From: Oikopleura dioica
Taxonomy: Eukaryota > Chordata > Appendicularia > Copelata > Oikopleuridae
Reading direction: 5' to 3'
Assembly (NCBI GenBank): GCA_907165135.1
Contig: OU015569.1
Span: 4,526,001 to 4,590,000, forward strand
Length of the DNA: 64,000 bases
The stretch's first letter is position 1. Each line of letters begins with the position of its first letter. Position numbers and translations under genes: made by a program. Positions 12,983 through 25,468 of the stretch are shown here, piece by piece. The notes below the pieces were generated by a model. It was not told the origin of the DNA. It did not search any database and worked only from the letters and a program-made list of their open reading frames with translations.

Positions 12983-15718
12983 ATGCTGCGAATCGCGCTT
13001 CGGAGGCAGAGCAATTGGCTCAAGAGCAAAGTGCGCCCGAGTACATTGTCTAGCGGCGGATTTACGCTGGAGAAGCTCGAGAAAGACGGATTCGAACATA
13101 ATCTTCTCTTCGCCAAAGTAAGGAGACCGTTTCAAGTCGCGCGAAAAACGAATAGCTTAAAGACGGCTCCATCACGTGCCTCTCGAGCGTATGCAGCCAC
13201 CGCCCAGTCGTAATGCAAAAGGCGCAGCGTAATGAGAACGAGCTCCGCTGCCACTGCCACGGTGCCATCTTCGATCTTGAGAGTGGTGCAGTTCGTTGTG
13301 CGCCTGCACTGAAGCCTCTTCAAAAGTACAAAATACGAATGGACAACGACTCCATTGAAGTCGACCTCGACAAGCTACTTCCACAGTCTACCCAAAGAGA
13401 TGACTCCATCTCAGAAAATGGTACTTTTACTTACTAACTTTCATGGGAAAATTTTTATTCCGGTTAAGAAAAGTCTAATACTAATTGATCATTCTAGTGG
13501 TAATTATCGGTGGAGGAGCGGCTGGTGCCGCAGCAGCAGAGTCATTAGCCTCAGCCGGAGCTTACGTCAAAGTTTTGAGCAAAGAATCAGTCGCTGGCCC
13601 TTATGACAGAACCCTCATTTCGAAGAGATTTGCTGAGGTTCCTTTAACAAAAGAAGTCAACGAAAACATCAGCTATTTGTCGAGTACCGAGGTCTTATCG
13701 ATTGATCCTAAGGCGAAGCTATTGAGAGTGAAGCGAATCCTTCCCGATCCGAACAAAATTGGCTGTGGACCTAAGGAAAGATTTCATAAAAAATGAACAA
13801 GAACACTTATACTTGTCGAGAAGTTCGCTGTTCCGTGTGCTTTGAAGTTTTTGTAAATCTGAATCAGAAAAAATGGACGTTCGAAGAAATGCGATACTCG
13901 AAGCTGATCGTTGCCACTGGCATGCGGCCCCGTTATTTGCCCGGGCAATCATCGGGAATCACAGTGTATAACTCATCTGACGTAGAGCGGCTTCAAGAGC
14001 TCGTCTCCGGCAAGCGAGTAACCGTTGTTGGTGGCTCTTATCTCGGCGTTGAAACCGCCGCCAATCTTGTCATGCTAAAGAAGAAAAACAAACTAGAATC
14101 GATGACACTCGTCATTGGAGAGGATCATCCTCTTTCTACTCCTTATGGAGAAATGATTGGAAAGGCAAGATCGTCTGGAATTTTATATTTTACTCATATT
14201 CAAGGTCGTACGAAAGAAGCTAGAAGATTTTGGAATCGAAATTCTATCAGAATCAGTAGTGGAAAAAGTCGAAGACGAAAAACTTATCTTTGAACATGGA
14301 TCTGAGCATTCGTTTGGTGCTTTGATTCAGTGCATCGGAGGCATTCCCGTAACAAGTTTTCTGCCGGAAGAAGTCAACTTCACTGGAGAACTAGTTTCTG
14401 TAAACGACAAATTCCAAACTAGCTGCGAAGATATTTATGCTGTCGGTGACTGCGTGAAAATTGATGGCGTCAGTTATAATCCGCATTGGGCTGCTGCTCA
14501 AGAAATGGGAAAAGCGGCTGCTACTCATATTTTGACTGGGGTAAGTTATCACTGAATTTTATTACTCATCATCTCATATATTCTATATTTTATACACTCT
14601 TAATTTTAATTTATTATAGATGTTTTTTGCTGCAAGAAAGAGTTAGAAAATAGTCTAAATGATTTATTGTATAAGGCAGAAAAATAGTTAAATATTTCAT
14701 CTGCGATCGTCAGATCCTTATTTCTTCGATCTTAATAAATATGAGAATGCAAAAATCACTATAAAGACTTACGGTAACCGTGGATCTTCGAAGAGCTTTT
14801 TTCCACTCTTCTTCCATCGGGGAGTAGCCGACCCTAGGACAGATCTGTCCAAAATACTCTGGACAGTACTCGAATATTTCGGTCGAGCGGCGTGAGCCTG
14901 TCCAAGGCTGTCTTCGACTTTCTTCGATCTAATTACATATAAAATATAAAAATAAACATGAGTACTTACTTGCTGTCGAAGGGCTTGCCAGACCTCTTCT
15001 GAGGTCCGAGTACGTCTTTGCCTCTCTCGACGAAATCCCCTGGGGCCATTGCCCGTCTTCGAGCTTTTCGAACTTTCTCGGCGTCACTCATTTTTTAGTC
15101 TCCCAAAAAAAACTTTCGTTTAGAAACAATTTGACTGTTTTTAATCTAACATAACGGTTTTTTTGGCTTCATGATAGTGATCTTACGATCCTACCGTTTA
15201 ATTTTATAAAAAGTTTTAAATATTTTGTCTAGGATGCAACGAAGTTGAGACAGACGATGGTATGGAGTTCCTTTGGAAAAGTTCACCTACGATCAGTTGG
15301 AGCTCGTGCGGATGATTGTTCTTCCCAAAAACATTACATTGACGAGACATCCGACCGATATATAACTGCTTTCCTGAATGAAAATGAACATGTGATCGGC
15401 TGTGTGACAATTAATGGTGACCCTGTGTGTGCCCAAGTGGCAAATCTGCTAGAAATTCATGATCACGTGAGACTGGAAGCTTTCGAGTGCTTATTCTAAA
15501 AACAATAAACGAATTTATTCGGAATGCAATTTATACAGTCAGACATTTTTTATTTACAGCACGAGTTCAAAAAGTGGAGCCAAGCGTTGTATCCAGTGAA
15601 GTATCGAGCGAGCTGTCGAGGAAAGACGACTCATCCAAGTCGTTTGTTTCAGTTTCGTAGAAATCTCGCACGGCAAAATCAAATTCAGAGTCTTCGTATA
15701 AGTCCTCAAGGTTCTTAG
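12983..15718 (+). CDS. AIFM3: AIFM3-like Rieske/FAD oxidoreductase
   Basis: Seven exons (12983-13117, 13156-13420, 13498-13727, 13868-14164, 14205-14540, 15233-15466, 15560-15718) give 551 residues, close to the family's ~600. A short basic N-terminus may target mitochondria. A Rieske 2Fe-2S domain comes first, with ligands C-S-H and C-H-C-H. The pyridine-nucleotide disulphide oxidoreductase part follows: FAD motif VVIIGGGAAGAAAAESL, PYDRTLISK, ATG motif LIVATGMRPR, NAD motif VTVVGGSYLGVETAA, YAVGDCVKIDG, and the C-terminal segment VIGCVTINGDPVCAQVANLL. Intron 14165-14204 is GC-AG. The 692-nt intron 14541-15232 contains a gene on the other strand. The last exon junction is the least certain, since the family C-terminus is variable. 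Confidence 0.85.
14663..14668 (-). terminator. Poly(A) signal of the nested gene
   Basis: AATAAA on the minus strand, about 100 nt after the nested gene's stop codon and inside the same AIFM3 intron. Confidence 0.5.
14769..15091 (-). CDS. Small basic protein nested in an AIFM3 intron
   Basis: Two exons, 14970-15091 and 14769-14928, joined by a 41-nt GT-AG intron, encode 93 residues ending in TAA. The protein is basic and low in hydrophobics (MSDAEKVRKARRRAM at the start, SGKKLFEDPRLP at the end). It looks disordered, perhaps nucleic-acid or cytoskeleton binding; no family is recognised. It lies wholly within the single long intron of the AIFM3-like gene, on the opposite strand, with its own AATAAA at 14663-14668. 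The correct splice and tail are better evidence for a real gene than its length is. Confidence 0.65.
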
Positions 15719-15773
15719 GGATCATTTTCTTTTTTGTGGGTCGGCAGCACTGGTTTGCGTGTGAATGATATGC

Positions 15774-16266
15774 TCAAAACTTATTAAGTACTCTTATTGA
15801 ATTTAAAATTTGCTCAGCAACCCTTGCCAGAAGCATTTTTTCAATTTTATTTTTCTTGCTCTTCTTCAAATTTGTCTTTTTTAAAAATGTGACTCGATAT
15901 CGCTTGCAACATTCTTTTAGATACTTCGTATTTGTTAGAGTTGAGGATGTAGCCTTCACTTTCTTTATCGAGGTATTTTTGTTATAAACTAGAACTAGGG
16001 GAAACATTTCGATTTTTTGATTTACCGAAGAAAATTTTGACAAGTGGACAGTACTCTCGAAGGTGCTCGAAAATATCATCGACTGCCTCCAAATAGCCGT
16101 GTTGATTTGACCATAAAATAAGGAAACAGTCTGACAAGTCGTAGAGATACTTGAGCGCGTCCTCCCTCACTTCATAATTCTTGATCTTGTGAAATTTTGA
16201 TGACACTTCCGTGATGGCAAATTTGTGAATCCCTTTCTTGCTCTTTACATCTTCGTAATGGTTCAT
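15774..16266 (-). CDS. Degenerate Ras-superfamily-like protein
   Basis: Two exons, 16026-16266 and 15774-15994, joined by a very short 31-nt GT-AG intron, give 153 residues. The middle resembles the central strands of a small GTPase: LSDCFLILWS, then a helix ending in HLREYCP, then FFVLVYNKNTS, which sits where the NKxD guanine-specificity motif would be. The aspartate is missing, and no P-loop (GxxxxGKS) is seen in these exons. The C-terminus is lysine rich. It may be a fragment with further 5' exons (an ORF near 16390 is one candidate) or a pseudo-GTPase. The family call rests on a few motifs only. Confidence 0.35.
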
Positions 16267-16740
16267 TTATTTTCGATAGGCTTTCGCTCATAGGCGTCGA
16301 TAACACTTTGCCTTCACTACTTAAGAACCCTTCCTGTAGAAGTGATGAAGACTGGACATTCTTCGACAAAATTCTCTTCGGGTTCTGCATCCAAAAGAGA
16401 GAGTAAATGGCTCTTTCCGCTCAATTTGGGACCTAGAAAGTCGTTCCCAATAATTCGTTGCTCTCGTCCCTACCGATTACTGTTATCCGCATGTTTGAAA
16501 TATTTTTTTGTTCTCTGCTGAGTGCCTTTGTCATGTTGATTCGTCTGAATTTCTTTTTGTCGTGGAACTCAGCTGAGGCTGTTTGACCCTCTCGTGATGC
16601 TGTAGCATGATTGTATTTACTGCCTATTATATTTGCGTTTTACGATCGTGGCGAAATGCGGATGTGAAAGGGGTTCCCTGGAATGTGGCCAAATTTAAAT
16701 CTTTACGAATTATAAAAATTCAGATTGGAATGCTAATAGA

Positions 16741-18842
16741 ATGGACGACGTCACGAAAGATCATCTTCTCGAGTTGATCGCCGGTATTTGGTCGAAGCCG
16801 GAAGAGCTTACACTTGTTCATGTTTCTTGCAAGACTACGCTAGTCGCTGTGGTGGAAGCTCTTCTGCAATTCAAGGAGGGGTTGCAGCTTTTCGGTTTGG
16901 ATGAAAACGACCAGCAGCAAATCAAAATGTGCAAAGGAAAGGTTCAGAAAACCTTCGCCCTTTTCCAGCTCAAAGTGTACAAAGCTCAAATTTGCCTGAG
17001 GATGGAGGTGGGGCCTTAATCCTAAAGACCTTCTTCACGAATAGTTAGACCTACGACTCGCAGAAATTAGAGCCTGGTTGTAATCTCGTGCTTGGAATCG
17101 GCTACTGGTCGCCAAAACTCAATGGCAAGTTTCATCGAGTCGAGACACTAGAAATGGAACATTTGATGCCCGACATTGGAAATAATCTAGGCCGTCTGAA
17201 AGTGCACAACTTTAATATCGCGAAGCGCGAGATTGAGGGTGAGGAGACCTATGATGTGCTTGCTCCAGCGAGTGAAACGCCCCTTCCAGTAAAACTCTAC
17301 TTCACGACTAATTTGGAAGAGAAGATTGGAAAAATCAATGAGCTTTTGAAGGAAGTCTTGTTTGATGACAAGCCGATCGTTATTCTATTCCGGTTTACTC
17401 GCTCGTATGATAAGGTCAAGATGCTGCTGAAAAATACACATTCAAATGTAGTGTTAATCAAACATAATGGTAATTGAGTCATATTTGAATATAGCTACTG
17501 AGATCAACGAAGACAAATTTACTCGGTGTCTTTATTGATTGCTTTCGTACAGAAACTGAAATCATTTTAGAAAGCCGGCTACTGGACATCATCACATTTC
17601 TTGGCGATCTTCTCCCAAAGCATATCGTTATTTTCGATACGGATATGAATTTGCTTCGAATTGTTGCTTACTACAAATCACGTATGACTGGATTTCCTGT
17701 ATATTGCTATACGATCACCCATGAACAATCGTACGAGACTTCCTTTTTGAAGAAACAGAAGGCAGCCGAAAAGAAGAACTCTGCAAATTTTACGAAGACG
17801 ATACGTCGCGGTGAAGATCTGAACTATACAGTCATTTATTACGATACTGAAACTACTGGGAGGGCGAGAGACTGTTCTATCTGTGAGATCGCTTGCTGGG
17901 CTCAAGAGCTCAACAAGTTTGAATGTCCGAGTGTTTACAATCAAAACCATCGAGGGCCAAATGTATTCTATGAGCTCATGGTTCCTGATAGAAAATTCAG
18001 TGCAGGGGCCTCAAAAGTAAACGGGATAAAAAGGGAGGGAAAGACAGGACTCAAAGGAAAGGATTTCTAAAGTGATGCTAAGTGAAAAGAAATTTATATT
18101 AAAAAACAGATGAATTCCATTTCAGTCAGAGGGAAAGTTCACAAACACGTCCAATCCGCGAACAAAGCGATGGGCAAGCTTTGCGAATGGCTCGAGGGTT
18201 TCTCAAAGAAAGTCGTTCTCGTGGCTCATTTCGGAACAGGTTACGATCATCCGATTCTCATCCGTCAAATGGCGCGAGCAGGCTTGGCAGAGCGCTTCAA
18301 GAACTCGATATATGGGTTCTCAGATACGATGATTCCGCTGAAGCGAACAATGCCAAAGCAAAAATTAAAGTTGACTGTGCTTGGTGAAGAGTTTATTCCA
18401 GGTTGGAATATGTACGAAGGAAAAGCACATTCAGCCCTATTCGATGTTTGGTGCATGTTGATGGTGTTCAGGAAAGGCTTTCGAACGCAAAAATCAAGGA
18501 AGAAAGCCAAGTTGACTTTCGATTCATTCATCAAGCCCATAAAGGATGCAAGGAGTTTTGTTTTCTCCCTACGACTTCACGAAGAAAGTGGTCTTCATCG
18601 GTAAACTAGAAAACGACACATCCGTCCTTCCAGCTGGACATAAAGCGCTGGTCGATAACGGAGTGATTTCATTCGACATCGCTTCGAAGATTTGCGAAGT
18701 GCCAACCCAAGAAATCATTAAACTTTCAAGAACGAGCACATTACAGAAATTAACAGAACTTCTGCATCCCCTTGTAATTAGAATTTCAACTGCCAATGAG
18801 ATCTCATCGAAGATTCGAGAGTATTACCTCAACAATGACTGA
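16741..18842 (+). CDS. DEDDh-type 3'-5' exonuclease with long unknown N-terminus
   Basis: Exons 16741-17007, 17049-17469 and one from 17553 to about 18050; then one from about 18127 to 18544, and 18585-18842. The C-terminal half shows the three exonuclease motifs in order: Exo I YYDTETTG, Exo II VLVAHFGTGYDHPIL, Exo III AHSALFDVW (H-x4-D). The four acidic residues and the histidine suggest an active two-metal nuclease of the TREX/DnaQ type. The ~330 N-terminal residues are mixed helix and strand and match nothing I know. Intron 18545-18584 begins GA and restores the frame between SFIKPIK and KVVFIGK. The junction near 18000-18126 is unresolved. The start follows TAATAG-A, a likely trans-splice acceptor. 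Confidence 0.6.
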
Positions 18843-18880
18843 GCTCATCCATTCCAATTTGGACAAAAGAACATTCGAAA

Positions 18881-18890
18881 TTTCTTTAGA
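18881..18890 (+). promoter_or_regulatory. Candidate spliced-leader acceptor before COX17
   Basis: TTTCTTTAG followed by A and the COX17 ATG at 18891, 48 nt after the stop of the exonuclease gene. Pyrimidines followed by TAG just before a start codon, with a tiny intergenic gap, is the pattern of trans-splicing in tunicate operons. The leader itself is not in the window. Confidence 0.45.
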
Positions 18891-19114
18891 ATGGATAGTG
18901 AAAAGCCAAAAAGTCCACCGAAAGGTTTGAAGCCATGCTGTGCGTGTCCAGAGACTAGAAAGCCCCGAGATGAATGTTTCATGGCTTCCGGTAAGATTTT
19001 TTAACTGTGAGGGGCATAATCTTTAATTTATCTCTAGAAAACGGTGCTGAAGACTGCAAGGAACTGATTGAAGCCCATCAGAAGTGTTTGAGAGATCTTG
19101 GTTTCAAAGTTTAA
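18891..19114 (+). CDS. COX17: COX17 mitochondrial copper chaperone
   Basis: Two exons, 18891-18990 and 19038-19114, encode 58 residues. The copper site KPCCACPETRK and the twin Cx9C-type cysteines (RDECFMASENGAEDCKELIE then HQKCLRDLGFK) match COX17 from end to end. The protein carries Cu(I) in the intermembrane space to SCO1 and COX11 for cytochrome oxidase assembly. It is one of the safest calls here despite its size. It lies 48 nt behind the exonuclease gene and 106 nt ahead of the helicase gene on the same strand. Confidence 0.95.
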
Positions 19115-19170
19115 CTGTCTCCTTCTGAATGTTAATTTATCTCTAGCAGTGCTAGTTTTACTATGACTGA

Positions 19171-19176
19171 AATAAA
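19171..19176 (+). terminator. Poly(A) signal of COX17
   Basis: AATAAA 56 nt after the COX17 stop and 44 nt before the start codon of the helicase gene. Confidence 0.6.
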
Positions 19177-19220
19177 TATCTGAATGAAGTTGAATCTGAG
19201 CGTTTTATTACTAGAAATTG

Positions 19221-22200
19221 ATGTCGGACTTTGAAGACGAAGACTATGTCGCGGATGGGGAAGAAAATCTTCTTCCTTGGGAAGATCCACCAAATCCATT
19301 CGACGACAGCCCAGATGAATGCGAAGAACAAAAACCTCAAAAGAAAAAGAAAGTTCAGGTGAAAACGACCAAATCGCAGCCCACAAAATCAAAAGCAGCA
19401 AAAACAACGAAGAAATCAAAGGCAAACACGCAAGGAGATGAACCACCGCCCCCAATGCCGTCGAAAGCGACAAATATAAAAGAAGAAGACATTTACGTAG
19501 CCCTAAAAGAGCACTTCGGGCATCCGGGCTTTAGGTCGTCTATTCAAGAAAATGCGGTGAAAGAGTTGTGTCTAGGTGATAGGAATGTGGTAGAAATAGA
19601 GAGTTCTTATTCGATTATTGTAATTTTGCAAAATCACAAATCAGGGACGCCTTCGTACTTCTCCCTACCGGCGGTGGAAAGTCTCTGATTTATCAACTGC
19701 CGGCCATGCTTTACCCTGGTATTTCCATCGTCATATCGCCCTTGATCGCTCTGATTCAAGATCAGCTTCAGTCCCTTCTCGCAAAGGACATCAGAGCCGA
19801 ATCCATCAACTCCAAACTCTCTACAGAGGAGCGCAAGGCTATTATGGATGATTTGTACTCTGGTGCTCCTAAAACTCGTATTCTCTACGTCACCCCCGAA
19901 CAAGTCCAAACACAACGGTAGTTTATTTTGATCCTCGTCTTTCTTTAACTGTTATTTAGCTTCATCAAGCTTGCACGGTGGATGAATGCTCGCTGTTTAA
20001 TCCACTTAGTGGCAATAGATGAGGCGCACTGCGTGTCCCAGTGGGGTCACGATTTCCGACCAGACTATCTCAAGCTCGGCCTTCTTCGTGAGCTCGTCCC
20101 AAACGCTCGTTTCGTCGCTTGCACTGCCACTGCTACCAAAAAGGTCGAAGAAGACGTTATTCGAATTTTGAAGATGAAGAACTGCGCTGTTTTCCGCACG
20201 GGCATCACGCGCGAGAACCTTTATTACGATGTGAAGATGAAGGATATCCTCCCAAATCCACATCGCCACTTGGCTAATTTCGCAAAAGAGTGTATTGGCA
20301 AGCTTCAGCCAAACGGAAGCTATGAAGGCGCGGGTATAGTCTATTGCTTCCGAAGGGACGACTGTGAAGAAATCGCCGTGTCTCTGACTCGTCTCGGCGT
20401 TGAATCAGAGCCCTACCATGCCGGATTGAAGCCAGAAACAAGGACCAGAGTGCAAGAAGACTGGACCGAGGGTCGCGTTCCCGTCATTTGCGCCACTATC
20501 TCTTTTGGTATGGGTGTTGATAAAGAGAACGTGCGTTTTGTCGCTCACTGGTCCCTTCCGAAGTCGCTTGCTGGATATCTTCAAGAGTCCGGTCGAGCAG
20601 GGCGAGACAACAAGCCCTCAAAATGTCGATTGTACTACTCACGTGAGGAACAACGCTCGCTCATATTTATCATGAAGAAACCGCTTTTCTGGAAGAAGAA
20701 AGACGCGGGAAACGCCGAACAGAACAAAAGAAAATCATGATCCAGCTAAGACAGTTCGAATCAGTCACAAAGTACTGTGAGGGAACAGATTGTCGTCATA
20801 AGACAATGGCTAAGTTCTTCGGCGAAAACACGGACATCTGCAAAACAAACTGCGATGGATGTACAAATAAGACACAAGTAGCCCGGGAACTCGACTGCAT
20901 GGGCAAAGTTGGCAGCTGCAAGACCTACACGAAGATCAGCGAGGAGGACGACAATGATGCCTTTGCAGAATATAACCCGGACATTTACGGGGGTCGGCGT
21001 GGAGGGTATGGCTTCGAACGACCTGACGAGCCTTCAGAAGCTTTCAAAGACGAGGTGGAAAACGGGACCGGAACGACTTCCCTCATTCTCAACGAGTTCA
21101 AAAAGCGACGCGCAGCTCAAGCAAAACTGTCAATCCCGGAGCAGAAAAAGGCGAAGGAGGATGAAAAGGCGTTGCTTTATGTTGGCTTTCCAGATGATAC
21201 TCCACTCATTGACCCAGCGAACCAAAGGTTCGGATCTAAAAGACATTTTTTATTATTAGAATTAATAAACCGATTTTTAAATCCGCAAATCAGAGTTAAC
21301 GGTCTCGGCTGGCGAGTGCGATCTGCCTGTTACGATACCCTCAAAGAATGTCTGGAAACAAACCACGTGAACTTTTACATAGAAACTCCCGAGAAGGCGG
21401 CGCTTTGTGATATCGAAGTACGAGTGGCGGCAAGTAACTTGGAAAAGTTCATTTTCGACAGTGCCCGTTCGAAGATATCTTACAAGGCCGCGATTGTGAA
21501 CAAGTAAGAAGGTTTCTAGAATATATGCTTCTTAAAAACAATTTAGACGAAAGGAAATAATGCTGACCACAGAGAACTTTGAATTAGCCGAGGCATTCCG
21601 ACTTGAACAGAAGAAAGAGGTCAAAGCAAAAGCTTGCCCTGTAGCGTCAGGCATGTTCCAGAGTGCCGCGAACCTTATTTCCTCCTCGGACGACGAATCA
21701 TCCAAAGAAGACATTAAAGATCAACCTTCTACATCAAAAGCAGCTCCTTTAGTCAAGGCTCGCACTCTCTCTTTCGTTTGACTTTCTGCTTGTTTTGAGT
21801 GCGACCGAAAGTCTTCGCGAAAGTCAAGCCCAAATCCACTATGTCAAAGCTGAAAGAGCTGAAGAAATCGAAGCCAGTCAAACTTAACTCTGCTGAGCAA
21901 AGCCTGCTGTCAAAATATCTGAAACCCAGACCTCGATCTCCGGAGCCAAAAGTGGAACCGAAAGTAGAGCCTCTGCCGACAGAAGCGCCAGAACCTGATA
22001 AAGAAACGCCCGAACCTGAAAAGCCTGAAACACTTCCTGTGCCTTTAAGTATTGATGAGCAGACAGTTGAAAATGTAAATAGCATAACGGCCAACATCAA
22101 GCTTAAAAATATCTAGGAAACTGAATCAAGCAAGGAAAACCATGTCTTCGTCGTTCCAGCGATTCCGGTTCTGGGAGCCCGTAAGTTGAAGCAAAGTTTC

Positions 22201-22829
22201 ACAGATAGATATATTGAGGACTATTAGGAAAAACTGTCAAAGGAATTCGCAGTTCGACGAAATATGATGGATCGAAGAGCCGTCTTGAGCGACTCAAGCG
22301 GCTCGATGCTTTAAATCTGCCTAGTCCAGAAGGACCAAAGAAAAGAACGCGAGAAACCGATGAATCCGGAGTTTCCCCGGACATGAAAAAGAAACGGGTC
22401 GTCGGCAAAGTTGCCATGGAGCCTTCTGCGATGAAACCCCCGCGAGCGCCTGCGTCTCCAGAAGACTACATTCCAAACGACACCAAATCCTGTCGTCAGC
22501 TAGTTCTCAAACTCCTTAGCCCATATTTCAACGCTGGTAAATTTGAGGAAAAATCGCACTTCAAAGAACTTGCCAAAAGAGTCACCGAAAGCCTCGTCAA
22601 GGTACTATTCTTTGAATATGTGATGACAGTGGATTATTATACTCTATGTTAGGTGGACGCGAAAACAAGCAAAGTCCCGAATACGAAAAATACTGCCAAA
22701 ATGGCCATCAAGAGGGCAGCCAAAAATTTCTTCTTTGAATGTCGTCCAAAAGTTCAATCTTCCGACGATTTGGAGAAGTTTAACTACGAGGATATTGTAA
22801 CCCTTCGACAGCCCAAACTAATGTCTTAA
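19221..22829 (+). CDS. RECQL5: RECQL5-type DNA helicase
   Basis: Eight exons: 19221-19582, 19645-19917, 19960-21503, 21547-21761, 21800-22074, 22117-22180, 22228-22601, 22653-22829; about 1,094 residues. Helicase motifs are present: LLPTGGGKS (Walker A), [20 protein letters not shown] (DEAH box) and QESGRAGRD (motif VI). The zinc-binding part has [11 protein letters not shown] and CDGC. The later segment GGRRGGYGF and the C-terminal SRI-like region ([21 protein letters not shown]) are the marks of RECQL5, which binds RNA polymerase II and limits transcription-linked recombination. The first intron is GA-AG and falls within motif I; intron 21762-21799 is GC-AG. One base seems missing near 20675, where the frame changes between FIMKK and LEEERRGK. 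Confidence 0.9.
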
Positions 22830-23088
22830 TCTGCCTCAGTTTCACTTTTTGAATTTGGTATTTTTTGATCTGGTTTTGGCACTTTTGCCTATAAATGAAC
22901 ACTTATCCATTTTCGAAAATCAGTCCTGACTACTTTTACGGAAATAACGTTAATATATCTAAATATAAATAATCAGTTCAAAAGATGCTGCATTCCTTCT
23001 TTTTCACTGTTTTTTTCTTATAAATCCCAATACAGTTACCTAAAGTTGTACCCAAGTCGGACTCTTACTGAATGATGTCTGTAATAGA

Positions 23089-25468
23089 ATGTTGGAGTAT
23101 TGGAATCCGAGAAAATATGGCTACAATGGGATGAAAAAGTCCAGTCAAATAGTCGATTGTCTTGAGAAATGCGTGACGTACGGTGGCGAGTACTGGAAGT
23201 GCTTGTACAAAGTAGCTGAGCGGGCAATCGAGTTTCATAATTTGCCAGAAGTTTTGGCAAATGCGATTCGCTCAGAGTTGAAAATGAAGACAAAGAGGTC
23301 GTCGAGATCCTAGCTCCGTTTCTGCTTACTGATCAGGAGAATTATGAGAACCCGACTCTCTGCCTGATCCAGAGCGGCTTGATTTATGAGCTGATGCTGA
23401 AAACGTCGAAAATTCACCACAAAAGCAGAGCGTTGGAGCCCCTAGTTGAGTGCCTTTGCAGACGACTAGCAGCAGAAGAAAATGGCGCCAGTCTTTTTTC
23501 AGACAAGTCTGAAAACATAGAAGAGGTGGAGATGAGCACAGAAATAGAGCATCAAGAAAATGAAGAGGAAGAATCAGTGCCGATTCAAGAAGTTGGGAAT
23601 GCTCTGCCAAAGCCGGATGCGTCACTGGACTATCAATCGCACTTGCAGGATCGTGACCGCGTGCGAGAAATGATCAACAAAAGCGCAAAGCGTAAGGAAT
23701 CTCTTGTAAAGATGCTTTCCGAAGCAACAATAAAAGACGACAGCGATGAGGAGCCAGCGACGCCACTTGTTTCTACTGCAACGCTAGACGGTCGCGATCT
23801 TGCCGACATCAAAACGCCTGCCATGACTACACGAGTGAACCGGCTGACGAGTGAACCAGTTGATGAATACTATTATCCAACACCAACCGGCAAAGAAGTG
23901 AACTCTCTTGATTTCAACGGAAAGAATGAAGCGAAAAACGATCTGCTTAACCTTGAACAAAGCATGGCAAGCGAAAGCCCGAGCGTCCTCAAATCCCTAC
24001 AAGTCAATACGGTCGACGATAGCCCTTATGCGCATCTTTTCAACAGTCGCGAAGAAGTTATTCCACCTGCTGATATTGAAATTAAACCGATCGGCGATAA
24101 CTTCGAGTCACCTCAGTCATCGATGGATAGTGAAGAAAGTCCAAATATTTTCAATTGGGAAGATGTTGCGATGGAGAAAGTTGCATCATTTCAAGATCGA
24201 CAACCGCTCCGTTGCTGTATTTTTAGATAAGGGTTTTGATTGAGTTTGTTTTTTTGCTTGAAATATAAGACTTAATTTCTTCGAAGCATATAAAATCCCT
24301 GCTTTACTGAAATCGATGATACATTCTACGTTGGTTCTAATTCAAAAGCTCTACGGCGGTTTCTTCCACCAAGCGCAGGACAAGATTCGCTACCAATGAT
24401 CGAAGAGCTCCATAAAGTTCACGAAGCGTCTATTTACTGCCTGGCAATGTCGCCCAATGGTCACTACCTCGCCACTGGGTCAAATGATAAAGCGGTGAAG
24501 ATCTTCTCAAATGCTTCTGAAGGATTGAAAATGCAGACAGAAATGACGAATCACGATGGAACGGTGCGTGCTGTTCAATTTTTGCCTGACGCTGGACAAA
24601 ACGCAATTCTTGCCTCTGGAGGAGCAGGAAGTGGCCGTGTCTATTTGACAGATGTAGCTGCAGAGCAAGTGCTATCATATGTTTTGTAAGTGTACGAAAA
24701 TGCATTTAATTCATTATAATCTCTTGCTGAAGAAGCTTCCAGGGAACTAGCAGAAGTTAAAAAAGACTCATTTTGAAAGTTTTAGTTCTTAGCCAAGTCG
24801 CCTCTTTATACTTCTCTGTGAAACAGTTTCTCAGCAAAAAATCTCCGTTGACCCAGTTACTGTTTGAGAGATGATTTCATAATATTTAATCTAGGCCAAG
24901 CAACGCAGGTGTTATTACCGATATCACTGCGCCTAGCCGCCACCTTCTCTACCTGACATCTGGGCCGACTGTTGTTTCGTGGGACACTCGGCAGAAAAAT
25001 ACAGAAACTCTTTCCCTTGGTGACTTGGCTGTTCAATCGCTATCCTCAAATACTGGTGAACCGAACTTTCTCGCTACTGGCTCTGAAAATGGAACTGTTG
25101 CCTTCTGGGACATGCGAAATACTGAACTGCCTCTTTACCAACAAAAAGCTCACAATAAAGCCGTCAGAAGGTAGACTATAAATTCTTTACAGGTATTAAA
25201 CATTTTTCTTTTCAGTATTGCCATGCAAGGACAATGGCTCATCGCAGGTTCTATGGACCAGCACATTTCACTTCACAACCTTCAGAAGTTCCAAAATTTG
25301 GTATGAAAGGAAGCCACTTTCACTTTATTCAAGTTTTAGGTTACAATTGATTGCGGAGAAAAAGTGGTCGGATGTGACATTAGCACCGACATTGACTGCG
25401 CCATTTCCACTCAATCCGATGGCTCTTGCCACTTTTGGAAGATTTCATTCGACTCTGCCGAGCTCTAG
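23089..25468 (+). CDS. WDR47-like WD40 repeat protein
   Basis: Exons 23089-23231, 23276 to about 24220, about 24310-24685, 24895-25170, 25216-25300 and 25340-25468. The C-terminal half is a WD40 propeller: YVGSNSKALRRF, HEASIYCLAMSPNGHYLATG, LATGSENGTVAFWDMRN, IAGSMDQHISLHN and a final CHFWKI. The order and the GSNSK motif resemble WDR47 (nemitin), a microtubule-associated protein. The N-terminal ~360 residues are helical, then acidic and probably disordered; a LisH motif is not obvious. The 44-nt intron 23232-23275 restores the frame. The junction near 24225-24310 has no AG acceptor that fits, so I could not close it. Two adjacent genes instead of one is possible. The start follows TAATAG-A. 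Confidence 0.6.

Noticed and set aside
23232-23275. Apparent frameshift in the WDR47-like gene
   Set aside because: Explained by a 44-nt GT-AG intron that joins the two frames exactly.
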